Positions 16,826 to 25,216 of a stretch of 35,475 bases of DNA are shown piece by piece. Position numbers and translations under genes: made by a program. The notes beneath the pieces are model-generated. The model saw only the letters and a program-made list of their open reading frames with translations. It made no database searches and was not told the DNA's origin. Position 1 is the first letter of the stretch. The number at the start of each line of letters is the position of its first letter. Source of the stretch: Aureococcus anophagefferens (lineage: Eukaryota > Sar > Pelagophyceae > Pelagomonadales > Pelagomonadaceae); NCBI RefSeq assembly GCF_000186865.1, contig NW_008705563.1, forward strand, positions 21,938 to 57,412, read 5' to 3'.

Positions 16826-19800
16826 TTACTGGATGATCTCCGACGGCGCGCCGTCGGCGTCGTCGTCGAGGAGCGCGCGGGCGTCGTCGCGGGGGAGGCC
16901 GGGCGGCGGCGTCGACGGCCACCAGGCGCGGCCCCGCGACAGGGACAGGAGCGCGGGCGTCAAAAATGTGCGGACCACAAAAGTGTCGAAGAGCACGGAC
17001 ACGCCGAGGATGAAGGCCGCCTGGTTCAGAATCGTCGTCTCGGAAAGCAACAACCCGCCGAAGGCGATGGCCATGATGAGCCCCGCCGCGGAGATGATGA
17101 GCCCCGTGCGCTCGATGGCCTCGAGCGTCGCGCTCCGGTCGTCCATGGCGTCGGCGAAGCGGTACTCGTGGACGCGCGCGAGGAGGAAGACGTCGTAGTC
17201 CAACGCCAAACCGACGACGATGGTGAAGCAGAGCAGCGGCGCGAGCCACGACACGCCCGGGTGCGCCGTACGGGTGGTCAAGAACGCGGGCAACTCGGAC
17301 TGGGCCGCGCGCTGGTAGACCATGACCGTCGCGCCGAAGGCGAAGGATAACGTCAGACACAAGGCGCAGACGGACCGCAGCGCCACGGCCAACGACCGGA
17401 ACGAGAGCGTCAACAGCACGAAGACCGCGCCGAGGGTTATCGCGATCACCCCCGGGAAGTTGCCGTAGAGGTCGTCGATGACGTCCTTGAGCCCGCCCGC
17501 GAAGCCGTAGACGTAGGGCGCCACGCCCAGGGCTTTCAGTCGCGACGCGTCGGCGGTCCGCGCCTTGGCGACCCACGCGAAGCCCGCGGGCGAGTAAGGG
17601 GAAGCGTCCAATAACACGGTCGCCGTCACGGCGTCGCGGCTCGCGCTGAGCGACGTTTGAAGGAGGCCGAGCAGCGACGCGCACCTGGCCGTCTTCGGCG
17701 GCGTCCCCGCAGCGACGCACGCCGCGTAGTCCGCGACGGCGACGCGGTCGTCGCCGAGGCGCGTCGGCGACACGACGCGCAGCTGTTGACCTAAATTTCC
17801 CAGCGTGCCGAAGAGATACTCGTCCACGGCGTCGAGGAGCTCGTCATCCAAAGCGCCACCGGCGCGGCCCCGCGCGTCGAACAACACGGTGAACGGCGCC
17901 ACGGCGCCCGCGCCGAAGTCGTCGCCGAGGCGCACCAGCGCTCTTTCGGGCCCCGACGGCGACGGCGCCGTCATCACCGGGTCCGCGCCCGTCTGCAGGG
18001 TCAGGGCGTAGCGCGACACGGGGAACGCGACGGCGACGACGAGCAGCACGACGGCCGCGGCGACGCGGCGGTCGTCCCAGATCGCGGCGCCGACCGCGCG
18101 CCACGCGTTGCCTTTCTTCGCGACGACCGTCGTGCCCTCGGAGCCGGCGTCGTCGTCGTCGACCGCGGTCCCATCCAACAAAGGCGCCTCGAGGCCCGCG
18201 GCCGAGGGCCGGTGCGCCGCGGCCCGCTTCGCGCAGGCCCAACCGACGAACCGCTCCTGCGACGCCGCGAGGCGTTCGCCGCAGACGTGGAGCAGCGCCG
18301 GCGACAGCGTCAGGTTCATGGCCATGGCCGTGCAGAGCCCCACGGACACGCAGACGCCGATGCCCCGCAACAGCGCCGACGGGAACACGAGCAACCCCAG
18401 GAAGCACGCGACCAACGTGCTCCCGGACACCAAAATCGTGTGCCCCGCGCCGCCGACGACCTTGAGCACGCGCCGCGCCTCGTCGGCGACGCCGTCGCGC
18501 CGCGCCTCCAGGTAGCGCGAGCAGATGAAGAGCGAGTAGTCGAAGGACATGGCGAGCGTCAGCGTCATCATCACCTGGGCAGGAAGAGGGTGCGAAATTC
18601 CCAAATTCAAAGGCTCGCCTCTCGGCCGTTTTCCACTCGTTTCGGCTGATCTTTGGACGCGCGATCATCGCTCGGAGCGCTCTCGAAGCGTGGATGCTTT
18701 TCCCGAACGCGCGCGCGCGGAACACTCATATTGAAGCGAACCTGAACCACCCTTTCCCGCCCTCGTCATCACCGACGGCGCGAACGCCGCGACCTGCATG
18801 CGCCGCGCGACCTGGGCCATGATGACGAATTCTAAAACCGTCGTGCAGGCCATGTTGAGCACGGGGATGAGGAGCATGGGGAAGGAGCCGAGCGTGAGGG
18901 CCATGACGATCAACGCGAGCGGCAGCGACCGCATGTCGAGATTCTCCAGATCTTTCTGCGCGCCGGCCGTCGACGCGACGGTGAAGCAGTCCCAGCCCGT
19001 GACGCCGACGCGGAACGTGCCGAGGCCTAAAACAGTCTTCGCGAGCTCATTCACTTTGTCCTGCGCGAAGTTGACGAAGGCCGTCATCTTGTCGGGGTCC
19101 GCGTTCTGTTTGTAATTGACGACGAACGTCGCCGCCGTCGACGAACCCAAACCGCCCGTCGCCGTCGGGGCGTCGACGAGGTTGCCCGCGAGGTACGTCG
19201 CGTTCCGGGCCGTCAATAGACACCAGGCCTCCGGGTCGCCCTTCAAAAAGTCGTCGCCGCCGTAGTCGTTCACGATCGCCGCGGACAGTCGGTCCTCGAA
19301 GGCGCACCAGCGGTCGCGGTGCGTCGCGAGCGTCGCGCCGCGCTTCGCCTCGACCAAGACGATCATGGACCCCACGGACACGGACCCGGGGAACGTGGCC
19401 TTGAGCTTGCCGAACGCCTCCTCGCTCGGCGATCCGGCGACGAGCTGATNNNNNNNNNNNNNNNNNNNNNNNNNNNNNNNNNNNNNNNNNNNNNNNNNNN
19501 NNNNNNNNNNNNNNNNNNNNNNNNNNNNNNNNNNNNNNNNNNNNNNNNNNNNNNNNNNNNNNNNNNNNNNNNNNNNNNNNNNNNNNNNNNNNNNNNNNNN
19601 NNNNNNNNNNNNNNNNNNNNNNNNNNNNNNNNNNNNNNNNNNNNNNNNNNNNNNNNNNNNNNNNNNCTGCCCGCCTCTTGGGAGCGCCGCTCGCAGTCGA
19701 CGAGGACCGGCAGGCAGTCGACCGTACGCCGGAGCAGGGGCAGCACCGTCGCGTTGGAGGCGAGGTGGAAGTCGAGGTCCTCGGTCGCGATGGGCGGCAA
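16826..19800 (-). CDS. MMPL/RND-type membrane transporter, 5' part broken by an N gap
   Basis: Two hydrophobic repeats, each with the RND/MMPL helix signature, are visible: VMMTLTLAMSFDYSLFICSR (followed by YLEAR) and FTIVVGLALDYDVFLLARVH (followed by EYR). Both match the pattern GxxxDYxxFLxxRxxE that holds the proton-relay Asp-Tyr in MmpL and related RND proteins. Each is followed by helices rich in Gly/Ala/Leu and an extracytoplasmic porter loop. Exon 2 is 18574-16826 (582 residues); exon 1 runs from 18773 to the gap at 19449. Past the gap the minus strand at 19667-19800 still reads like the first porter loop (ATEDLDFHLASNATVLPLLR) but in another frame, so the gap length is wrong or hides an intron. 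No reliable start can be named. Substrate unknown; lipids or other hydrophobic molecules are usual for the family. An introner forms the intron 18575-18772. Confidence 0.78.
18575..18772 (+). mobile_element. Introner element 3, a diverged copy
   Basis: In the direction of the transporter gene (minus strand) the 198-bp intron starts with the target copy GTGATGAC (18772-18765) and ends in CCCAG; exon 2 starts with the second copy GTGATGAT. The 190-bp element, read on the plus strand, begins CTGGGCAGG and shares with introners 1 and 2 the block TTCGGCTGAT(C/T)(T/C)TTGGACG in the middle, and the blocks CATATTGAAGCGAACCTGAA / CACATTGAAGTCGGGTTGAA and CTCGAAGC near the right end. Elsewhere it has diverged strongly. 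Like introner 2 it lies inverted relative to its gene. Splicing gives FAPS-VMMTLTLAMSFDYS, which rebuilds the first transporter signature exactly, so the intron is certain even though the copy is old. Confidence 0.82.
19450..19666. other. Assembly gap (217 N)
   Basis: The sequence is unknown here. The transporter's reading frame differs on the two sides, so the stated gap size should not be trusted. Confidence 1.
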
Positions 19801-20565
19801 GAGCAAGCATGGCCGCCGGCAGCCCCAGCGCTGCGGCCCCAAGGGCGCGAGCAAGATCCTCGACGCCGGCCCGCACGCGCTCTACCTCTCCGGCGAGCAC
19901 TTCGCCCAGCGCAGAGACGCCATGGAGGCCCTGGGCATCACGCGCGTCGTCGCCTGCGGCTGCGACGCGCACCATCCGAGCGCCTTCGCGTATACCTCGA
20001 GGTGCGGCTGCGCGACGCGGCGAACGCCAAGGTCGCGCCGCACCTCGCGCGCGCGGCGGACTTCGTCGCCGCGGGGCTGCGCGAAAGCTCCGTTTTAGTG
20101 CACTGCAAGGCCGGCGTCTGCCGATCGGCGGCGCTGGTCATGGCCTACCTCCTGCGCCACCGGCGCGACGTCGCGCCGTCGGTCGCGGACGCGCTAAAGG
20201 TCGTGCGCGCGGCCCGGCGCTGCGCGACCCCGCGGGAGACGTTCCTGCGCGAGCTCGAGCGGTTCGAGGCGGAGAACCGCGGCGGCGCGCGCGGGGCTGC
20301 GGCGCTCGACGAGCTGCCGGCGGAGGTCCTCGGCGCCGTCCTCGGCGCGCTGCCCGGCGCGGACCTCCCCGTCGCCGCCGCGGCGTCGCGCCGGATCTCG
20401 GCCGCCGCGGACGCCGTCGCCGCGCGGCGCCTCGAGGAGCTGGCGTCCTTCGATTTTCGGCCGAGGTGGCCCGGCGAATCGCGGGCCGTCCACCTCCGCC
20501 GGTGCGTCGAGGACGTCGACCGGCAGGTCCGGACGTGGTGGGCGCCCGCGGACGCGACGATTTAA
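19790..20565 (+). CDS. Dual-specificity protein phosphatase fused to a C-terminal F-box-like domain, with a frameshift
   Basis: DUSPs dephosphorylate Ser/Thr and Tyr. The start MGGKSKHGRRQPQRCG leads into the DUSP strand/helix ALYLSGEHFAQ...GITRVVACG, then after a frame change VRLRDAAN (general-acid Asp region) and VLVHCKAGVCRSAALVMAYL, which is the HCxxGxxRS active site with catalytic Cys and Arg. The frame changes at 19991-19994: removing a duplicated TA in TATAC gives FAY-LEVRLRD, just what the family expects, so a 2-bp slip (assembly error or mutation) is likely. After the phosphatase domain comes LDELPAEVLGAVLGALPGAD followed by LPVAAAASRRISAAAD, typical in pattern of an F-box. Restored length would be about 257 residues. 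The 5' end overlaps transporter-like coding sequence on the other strand, close to the gap, so the start region deserves caution. Confidence 0.72.
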
Positions 20566-20594
20566 CATAGCCCGCCGGCGGGAGAGGTTCGACC

Positions 20595-22085
20595 TTAAGC
20601 CGCCGCGTAGTGGAGCTTGAAGACGAGGCCGTTCTTCGCGAAGGCGAGGTTCGCGATTTCGGCGGGGATGGGGAGCACGAGGCCCGCGTCCGCGGCGATG
20701 GCAGAAACCTCGCCGAAGCCGAGGAGCTCGGCCTTGGCGAGCGCCATGGACGTGAGCGTCGGCCGCGCGGCGACGACCGTGACGTTCCCGGACGGCGCGG
20801 CCGGCGCCGGCAGCGGCAGTTCGCCCGCGGGCTTCGTCGTCGGGACCATGACGTAGAGCGCGAGGCCGTCGCCGGCGGCCTTGCTCGTGTAGAAGGCGCT
20901 CGCGCCGTCGCTGTAGGGGTAGGCGGGCGCGGCCCCGTGGAGCGCCTCGCCGTTGACGGCCATCCACGCCGCGAGCTCCGCGAGCGCACCGTCGGCCGAC
21001 GCCGCGAGGGGGCCCGCGGGCGTCGGGGACACGTCGAGGAGGTAGTTGCCGCCCTTGGCGCGGATGAGCATGAGGTTCGCGATGACGAGGTTCGCGGGCT
21101 TCTGCGCCGAGGCGGGATCGTAGGCCCACTGCTTCGACGCCTGCAGCACCGACGCGACCTCGAAGGGCGCGCCGGAGAAGGACTGGTAGTCCAGGACGCC
21201 CTGGAGCACCAATGCCTCGCTCTGGTCCGGCAGTTCCAGATAGTCGCTGAAGACGCCGTTTCGCGACAGCACGAGCGCGCGCGGGTTCGCGGCGCGGATC
21301 GCCGGCGCGACGGCGTCGAGGCGCGTGTCCCAGGGCGGCGCGTTGTGGCAGTCGAACCAGAAGATGTCCGGAGCGTAGTTCTTCGCGAGCTCCGCGACGA
21401 GGCCGTGGAGCCGGTCGACGTGGCGCCGCCAGCGCTCCGGGTGCTCGGCGACGTCGTAGGTCGGCATTTCCCCGCCGTTCGCGTTCGGCGTCGCGAGGGG
21501 ATCGGGATAGACGAAGTCGACGTCCTCGGGCCCCCACTGCGTCGTGCAGAGGTAGGCGCCGACCTTGAGGCCCGCGGCGCGCAAAGCCGCCGCGAGCTCG
21601 CCGAAGAAGTCGCGCGCGAACGGCGTCGTCTCGACGTTGTAGGTCGCGACCTTGGAGGGCCAGTTGGCGAAGCCGTCGCAGTGCACCGTCGTGTAGACGA
21701 CGTACTTCATGCCCGCGTCCTTGGCGCGCGTCGCGAGCGCCGTCGCGTTGAAGTCCTTCGGGTCCCAGGTCTTCGCGAGGTCGAAGTACTCCCGGCGGTG
21801 CGCCGCGAGCTCGTCCGTCGTCGTGAGGTTGCGCGGGACGTTCTTGGGACCGGGCACCGTGCAGGGCAGGGTCGTGCAGACCAGCGGCCAGCCGATGTCC
21901 GTGCCCCATTGTGTCACTGGGCCGTTGTGGATGAACATGCCGAAGCCGTCGCTCTGGAAGCTTTCCAGGGCCGCGCGCGTCGCCGCGTTGCTCGAGCCCT
22001 GGCCGAAGTTCCAGGGCGACGCGGCGGCGGCGGCGCCGAGCAGCGCGGCGATGCGCAGCAGATCCATGGGGCAGCCCGACGCCAT
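20595..22085 (-). CDS. Secreted alpha-L-fucosidase (GH29)
   Basis: GH29 enzymes remove terminal alpha-L-fucose from glycans by a retaining mechanism. The 496-residue product starts with a signal peptide (MASGCPMDLLRIAALLGAAA; a start at 22067 is also possible). Family landmarks are FGMFIHNGPVTQWG (GH29 pattern FGhFxHWGxxS), EYFDLAKTWDPKDFNA, MKYVVYTTVHCDGFANWPSK (family: AKYxxLTxKHHDGFxxWxS) and DIFWFDCHN, whose Asp245 is placed like the catalytic nucleophile. A beta-sandwich-like C-terminal domain follows. The first His of the usual HH(D/E)GF motif is kept but the second is Cys here, so activity on typical substrates should not be assumed. The gene is single-exon, converges with the phosphatase gene (29 bp) and diverges from the gene at 22140. 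Confidence 0.85.
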   Translation of the reverse strand: MASGCPMDLLRIAALLGAAAAASPWNFGQGSSNAATRAALESFQSDGFGMFIHNGPVTQWGTDIGWPLVCTTLPCTVPGPKNVPRNLTTTDELAAHRREYFDLAKTWDPKDFNATALATRAKDAGMKYVVYTTVHCDGFANWPSKVATYNVETTPFARDFFGELAAALRAAGLKVGAYLCTTQWGPEDVDFVYPDPLATPNANGGEMPTYDVAEHPERWRRHVDRLHGLVAELAKNYAPDIFWFDCHNAPPWDTRLDAVAPAIRAANPRALVLSRNGVFSDYLELPDQSEALVLQGVLDYQSFSGAPFEVASVLQASKQWAYDPASAQKPANLVIANLMLIRAKGGNYLLDVSPTPAGPLAASADGALAELAAWMAVNGEALHGAAPAYPYSDGASAFYTSKAAGDGLALYVMVPTTKPAGELPLPAPAAPSGNVTVVAARPTLTSMALAKAELLGFGEVSAIAADAGLVLPIPAEIANLAFAKNGLVFKLHYAAA

Positions 22086-22139
22086 CGAATGAGAAGGCTG
22101 CAATTGGTTCCGAATCGGCGAGCAGTGCAAGGTGCATGG

Positions 22140-23232
22140 ATGTTGCAGATCCGCAGCAGGAGCGTTCCTCGCACAAGCCTGCGACGAATACGATGGGCTG
22201 CGCACCTTCGTGGCCCCAGGAGGGACCCTTGGGAAGACGACCCGCCGGGCTTCGTGACGGAGGAGGGCGGGACCTGGACGAAATACAAAGATGTGGACAT
22301 GTGCGGGCAGGGCGACGTCGAAATCATCGGGGACTGGAAGCGGTCTCGCACGATCCAGCAATTGAAGCGCATCGTCGAGGCCAAGGGCTATAGCGCCTTC
22401 ACCGTCAGCGACAGCGTCCGACGACAGGAGCGCTGCCTCGCGCGATGGTCGCCTGCGAAAATCCCGCTCGTTCTAGGTCAGCGACGGCCAGCCCTCGTTC
22501 GGGCATGCGGCGCTGAAGAGCTTCGACTTCGAGCTCTTGCGGTCGCACTGCAAACCAATTTCCACCTGCTGCCACCATCCGTGTTCGATCTACATCTACA
22601 CGCCGCCGAAGCATCTCCGGAAGCCGCCGGGGGGACCCAAGCCCCGGGTGGTCCTCGCGAAGAAGGACGATAAGCAGGTGTGCGTCTTCGACGCGCTCCC
22701 GCGCGCGGGCGGGGGCCTCGCGCCGCTGACGCTCGCGAGCCATCCGGGGCTGTGCCTCGCCAAGGCCCACACCGATGTCAGGCAAGCGGGCGAGTGGTCC
22801 TACATGGAGCTCTGCGTCTCGGACGCCCGCGCCGCCGCGGCCCAGGGCCTGCTCGTCAACGCGAAGATGGCGGGCAAGTTCATCGTGACGGAAGACGGGT
22901 TCGTGTTGGACGTCGCCTACTGGAAATACGAGGAGAGGAACACGGTGAATCTCGTCCGCCATGCCCACGGCCGAGACGACAAGACCTACGCGACGAATCA
23001 CGACGGCAGTGGCGGGCGCAACTTCGTCGTCAACGCCGACGGCACCGTGACGCCGGAAGCGGCGGCGCATTTCGCCCTCGGGTGCCAATTCGCGCCGGCT
23101 TCGCCCCAGGTCGTGCCCATCGAGGGCGTCGCCTACGACCAGCCCGTCGCCGAAGCCTTCGGCGAAGGCGGGCCCATCGAGGGCGTCGTCGTCGGCGTCG
23201 CCCTGGCCCCGGCCAACAAGACCCCGTACTAG
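22140..23232 (+). CDS. Unrecognised two-part protein with a 73-bp intron
   Basis: Exons 22140-22403 and 22477-23232 give 339 residues. Part one (about residues 35-130) is compact and rich in Cys and aromatics: GFVTEEGGTWTKYKDVDMCG, EIIGDWKRSRTIQQLKRIV, AKGYSAFTVSDGQPSFGHAA, SHCKPISTCCHHPCSIYIY. It looks like a small conserved domain with possible disulphides, but I cannot name the family. Part two (about 150-310) has strand-rich repeats with GLCLAKAH, GLLVNAKMAGKFIVTEDGFV and NFVVNADGTVT, loosely like a beta-trefoil such as ricin-B. Splicing fuses SAFTV-SDGQPSF; without it the frame is lost. The start is unsure: the ATG at 22140 is in frame but gives an Arg-rich leader, while the ATG at 22193 is in another frame, so an upstream intron may exist. 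Confidence 0.68.
22404..22476 (+). other. Short intron with a perfect 9-bp repeat at its two boundaries
   Basis: The intron begins GTCAGCGAC (22404-22412) and the following exon begins with the same nine bases (22477-22485); its end is TTCTAG. The 73-bp length is not a multiple of three, so it must be removed to keep the frame, and removal gives a smooth protein. Phase is 0. It shows no similarity to the introner family and no clear terminal inverted repeats. It may be a remnant of another inserted element or the product of a tandem duplication that copied an AG-GT junction. Confidence 0.75.
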
Positions 23233-23355
23233 GGGCGGCCGGCTCCGTGCTTATGTCACATGATTGCGGGGGGCGAGGGGGCGTTGGGCTCGGGGCGTGT
23301 CGCAGGCCCAGCTCGTCGTCTTCTCCCACCAGCCGATGGAGGATTACTTGGCGGC

Positions 23356-24424
23356 CTAGGGCGCGCGCATGAGGAGGAAGAGCGCGTAGCGCACGCCGCG
23401 CTCGAGGGTCGAGACGCCGTGGGCGACGCGGTCGTTGTGGACCGTGTAGCTCCCGGCGGGGCGCCGCGGCTTCACGAGCTTGTCGTCCGCCGCGAAGACG
23501 AGGTCGCCGCCGTCGAAGTTGTCGTTCAGGCACAGCTGGAACGTCTTGTGGTTGACATCCGTGTGGAAGTTGATGCACTGGCCGACGGCCGCGGACCGGC
23601 GGAGCACGATCTCGTCGACGCGGCCGCCGTGCGATCGAGAAGAGCGCCTCGAGCGAGGCGTAGACCTTCGCGCCGAGGCGCGACGACGCCTCGCGGCGCG
23701 TCAGCGGCTTCTTGAAGTAGCGCGCGTCCGCGGCCCGGGCGCCGAGGTCGAGCTCCGAGCGCAGGGCCGCGCGCTGCGCCGCGGACAGCAGGCCCGCCGC
23801 CGGGAAGGACGCGAAGTACGGCGCGGCGCCCTCGGACCCGCCGCGGCGGCAGCGCGCCTCGATCTCCCGGACGACGGCGGCGGGCGCGTCGTCGAGTTTG
23901 GCGCCGGGTTGGAGGAAGGCGAGGCCGGGGCTTCCGGCGTGGGCGCCGAACGTGCCGATGTCGCCCTGCTGCTCGAGAATGCAATCGATTTGGTCGCCGT
24001 CTTCCATGTCGAGGTCCTGCGGCGTCTCGTCGTCGCGGACGCGCTGGCCGTTGAAGAGAAACCGAAGATCTAGCGCGTCGACGCCCTTGCGCTGGGCGTA
24101 AAGGCTGAAGACTATTTCGAGCTTCGTCGTCTTCTTGACCTTGTAAAAGGTCTCCTCGCCGCTCTGGTCCCGGATGCGGATGTTCAACGAGCTGTCCACC
24201 TTGGCGCGTTTAGGCGCAGGCTCCGCTTCCTTCTCGACGCGCACCGGCGCTGCCTTGGCCTCTGCGCGCGCCTTCTTCACGCCGGCGCGCGCCGCAGCGC
24301 TGAGCTTCGCGGCCATGGCCTCGAGCCGCTCTCCGAAATCGTCACCGCTCGAGGCGGTCGCCTCGACGGCGGCATTGACGGCCGCCTCGGCGGCGGCGAC
24401 GACGGCCTCTTCGATGGCGCTCAT
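23356..24424 (-). CDS. SUMO-like domain fused to a 2OG-Fe(II) oxygenase (prolyl-4-hydroxylase type), with a frameshift
   Basis: Residues about 1-75 are Ala/Glu/Lys-rich, partly helical. Residues about 78-158 align with SUMO: LNIRIRDQSGEETFYKVKKT, FSLYAQRKGVDALDLRFLFN, GQRVRDDETPQDLDMEDGDQ, IDCILEQQGD; human SUMO has KVKMTT, QRQGV, LRFLFEGQRI, TPKELGMEEEDVIEV, QEQTGG at these places. The C-terminal Gly-Gly is missing (QQGD), so it cannot be conjugated. The rest is a 2OG-Fe(II) oxygenase: INFHTDVNHKTFQLCLNDNF with the HxD iron ligands, GGDLVFAADD, and the distal RVAHGVSTLERGVRYALFLL with His and the Arg that binds 2-oxoglutarate. One extra base near 23632 breaks the frame between ALFSI and GGRVDEIVLRRS; without it the protein has about 355 residues. 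The ATG at 24424 is the first clean start. Confidence 0.8.
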
Positions 24425-24485
24425 CGTATGCGTGCTCTGCGACGGTCGACCCATAGACTCGGGCAACACGTTATGGCTAGTTAGC

Positions 24486-24525
24486 AATAACGCGATAACA
24501 CCCCAGCTAGCCAATCAAATAACAC
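24486..24525. repeat. Left part of an ATAACACCC-type motif array
   Basis: AATAACGCG, GATAACACCCC and AATAACAC occur within 40 bp, next to the left end of the inverted-repeat element. The same motif continues beyond the element at 24916, so the element probably inserted into a pre-existing array. Confidence 0.6.
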
Positions 24526-24915
24526 TAAAGCAGATCGGAGTTAATTTTGACCCCTCGAGCTATGGGAGCTATTGGCACTTTTTTTTTGACTTTTTTTTTT
24601 CGATGCTCCTACGCGCCCCGGCGGACCCCCGGGGCACCAGGGGGTGGGGAAGGGCGCTGCGACGCGGCGGGTTGTCGAGGAACTCGCTTTAGCGCGCGTG
24701 CGACGGCCGCGTGTCGCGCCGGCGGCGCCCGCGCGGGACCGCGCGGCGCATTACGACGGTCGGCGCGCGTTCGCCCCCCCCCCCGCGCTCGCGCACGCCC
24801 CGGGCGGGTCCCCGGGGACCCCCTGGACCCTCCGCGGCTCGCGGCGCAAAAAAAAAAAAAGTGAAAAAAAAAGTGACCATAGCTCGGGGGGTCAAAATTA
24901 ACCCCGGGTTGCTTT
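24526..24915. mobile_element. MITE-like element with long terminal inverted repeats
   Basis: The left end (24526-24600) and the reverse complement of the right end (24848-24915) share TAAAGCA, then GGTTAATTTTGACCCC, CGAGCTATGG, CACTTTTTTTTTT and a second T run, so the inverted repeats are about 65-75 bp with a small indel. The body of about 240 bp is extremely GC-rich and codes for nothing recognisable. The element is flanked on both sides by AATAACAC (24518-24525 and 24916-24923), an apparent 8-bp target duplication, though that sequence also recurs in the surrounding array. No transposase is present, so mobility would depend on another element. Confidence 0.75.
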
Positions 24916-25080
24916 AATAACACCCTGCCGATGGCAGCCACTCGATTTTTCAAAATCAATAACACCCTGGCGAAAATTCTCGATAACACCCATAACACCC
25001 AGCCACCCGATCCTTAAAAAGCCAATAACGACCTAACACCCGAGCGTCCGAGGCCAATAACGCCCTAACGGTCTAACGGG
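24916..25080. repeat. Right part of an ATAACACCC-type motif array
   Basis: About nine variants of (A/G)ATAAC(A/G)CCC lie at irregular 8-30 bp spacing: AATAACACCC twice, GATAACACCC, CATAACACCC, AATAACGACC, TAACACCC, AATAACGCCC and two TAACGG variants. The stretch is AT-rich against a very GC-rich background. It is neither a clean tandem repeat nor a standard TTAGGG telomere repeat. Clustered protein-binding sites or an old degenerate repeat are both possible. Confidence 0.7.
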
Positions 25081-25216
25081 TTGCACGAGTCGAGACCCAG
25101 ATCCTTCGCGGGGCCAACCAAGTGGGTCAACATCCCCGGCAGATCTTGCAGGGCCGCCCTGCATCGGGACGGGACTTGGGACGGGTCGCCACCCACACAC
25201 ACAAAACACGCCCCCC

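Larger units (their letters stand above)
24425..25216. other. Repeat-rich spacer upstream of the SUMO-oxygenase gene
   Basis: This 792-bp spacer separates the oxygenase start from the sulfatase stop, both on the minus strand. It contains an AT-rich array of ATAACACCC-like motifs interrupted by a 390-bp inverted-repeat element (both listed separately). Small ORFs inside it are repeats read as protein and are not supported as genes. The oxygenase promoter must be here. Confidence 0.7.

Noticed and set aside
24547..24998. Several small ORFs with FFFTFFF-type peptides on both strands
   Set aside because: They are translations of the T/A-rich inverted repeats of the 390-bp element.
24916..25080. 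Telomere or subtelomere repeat
   Set aside because: The unit is irregular and not TTAGGG-like over any run, and normal genes continue on both sides.
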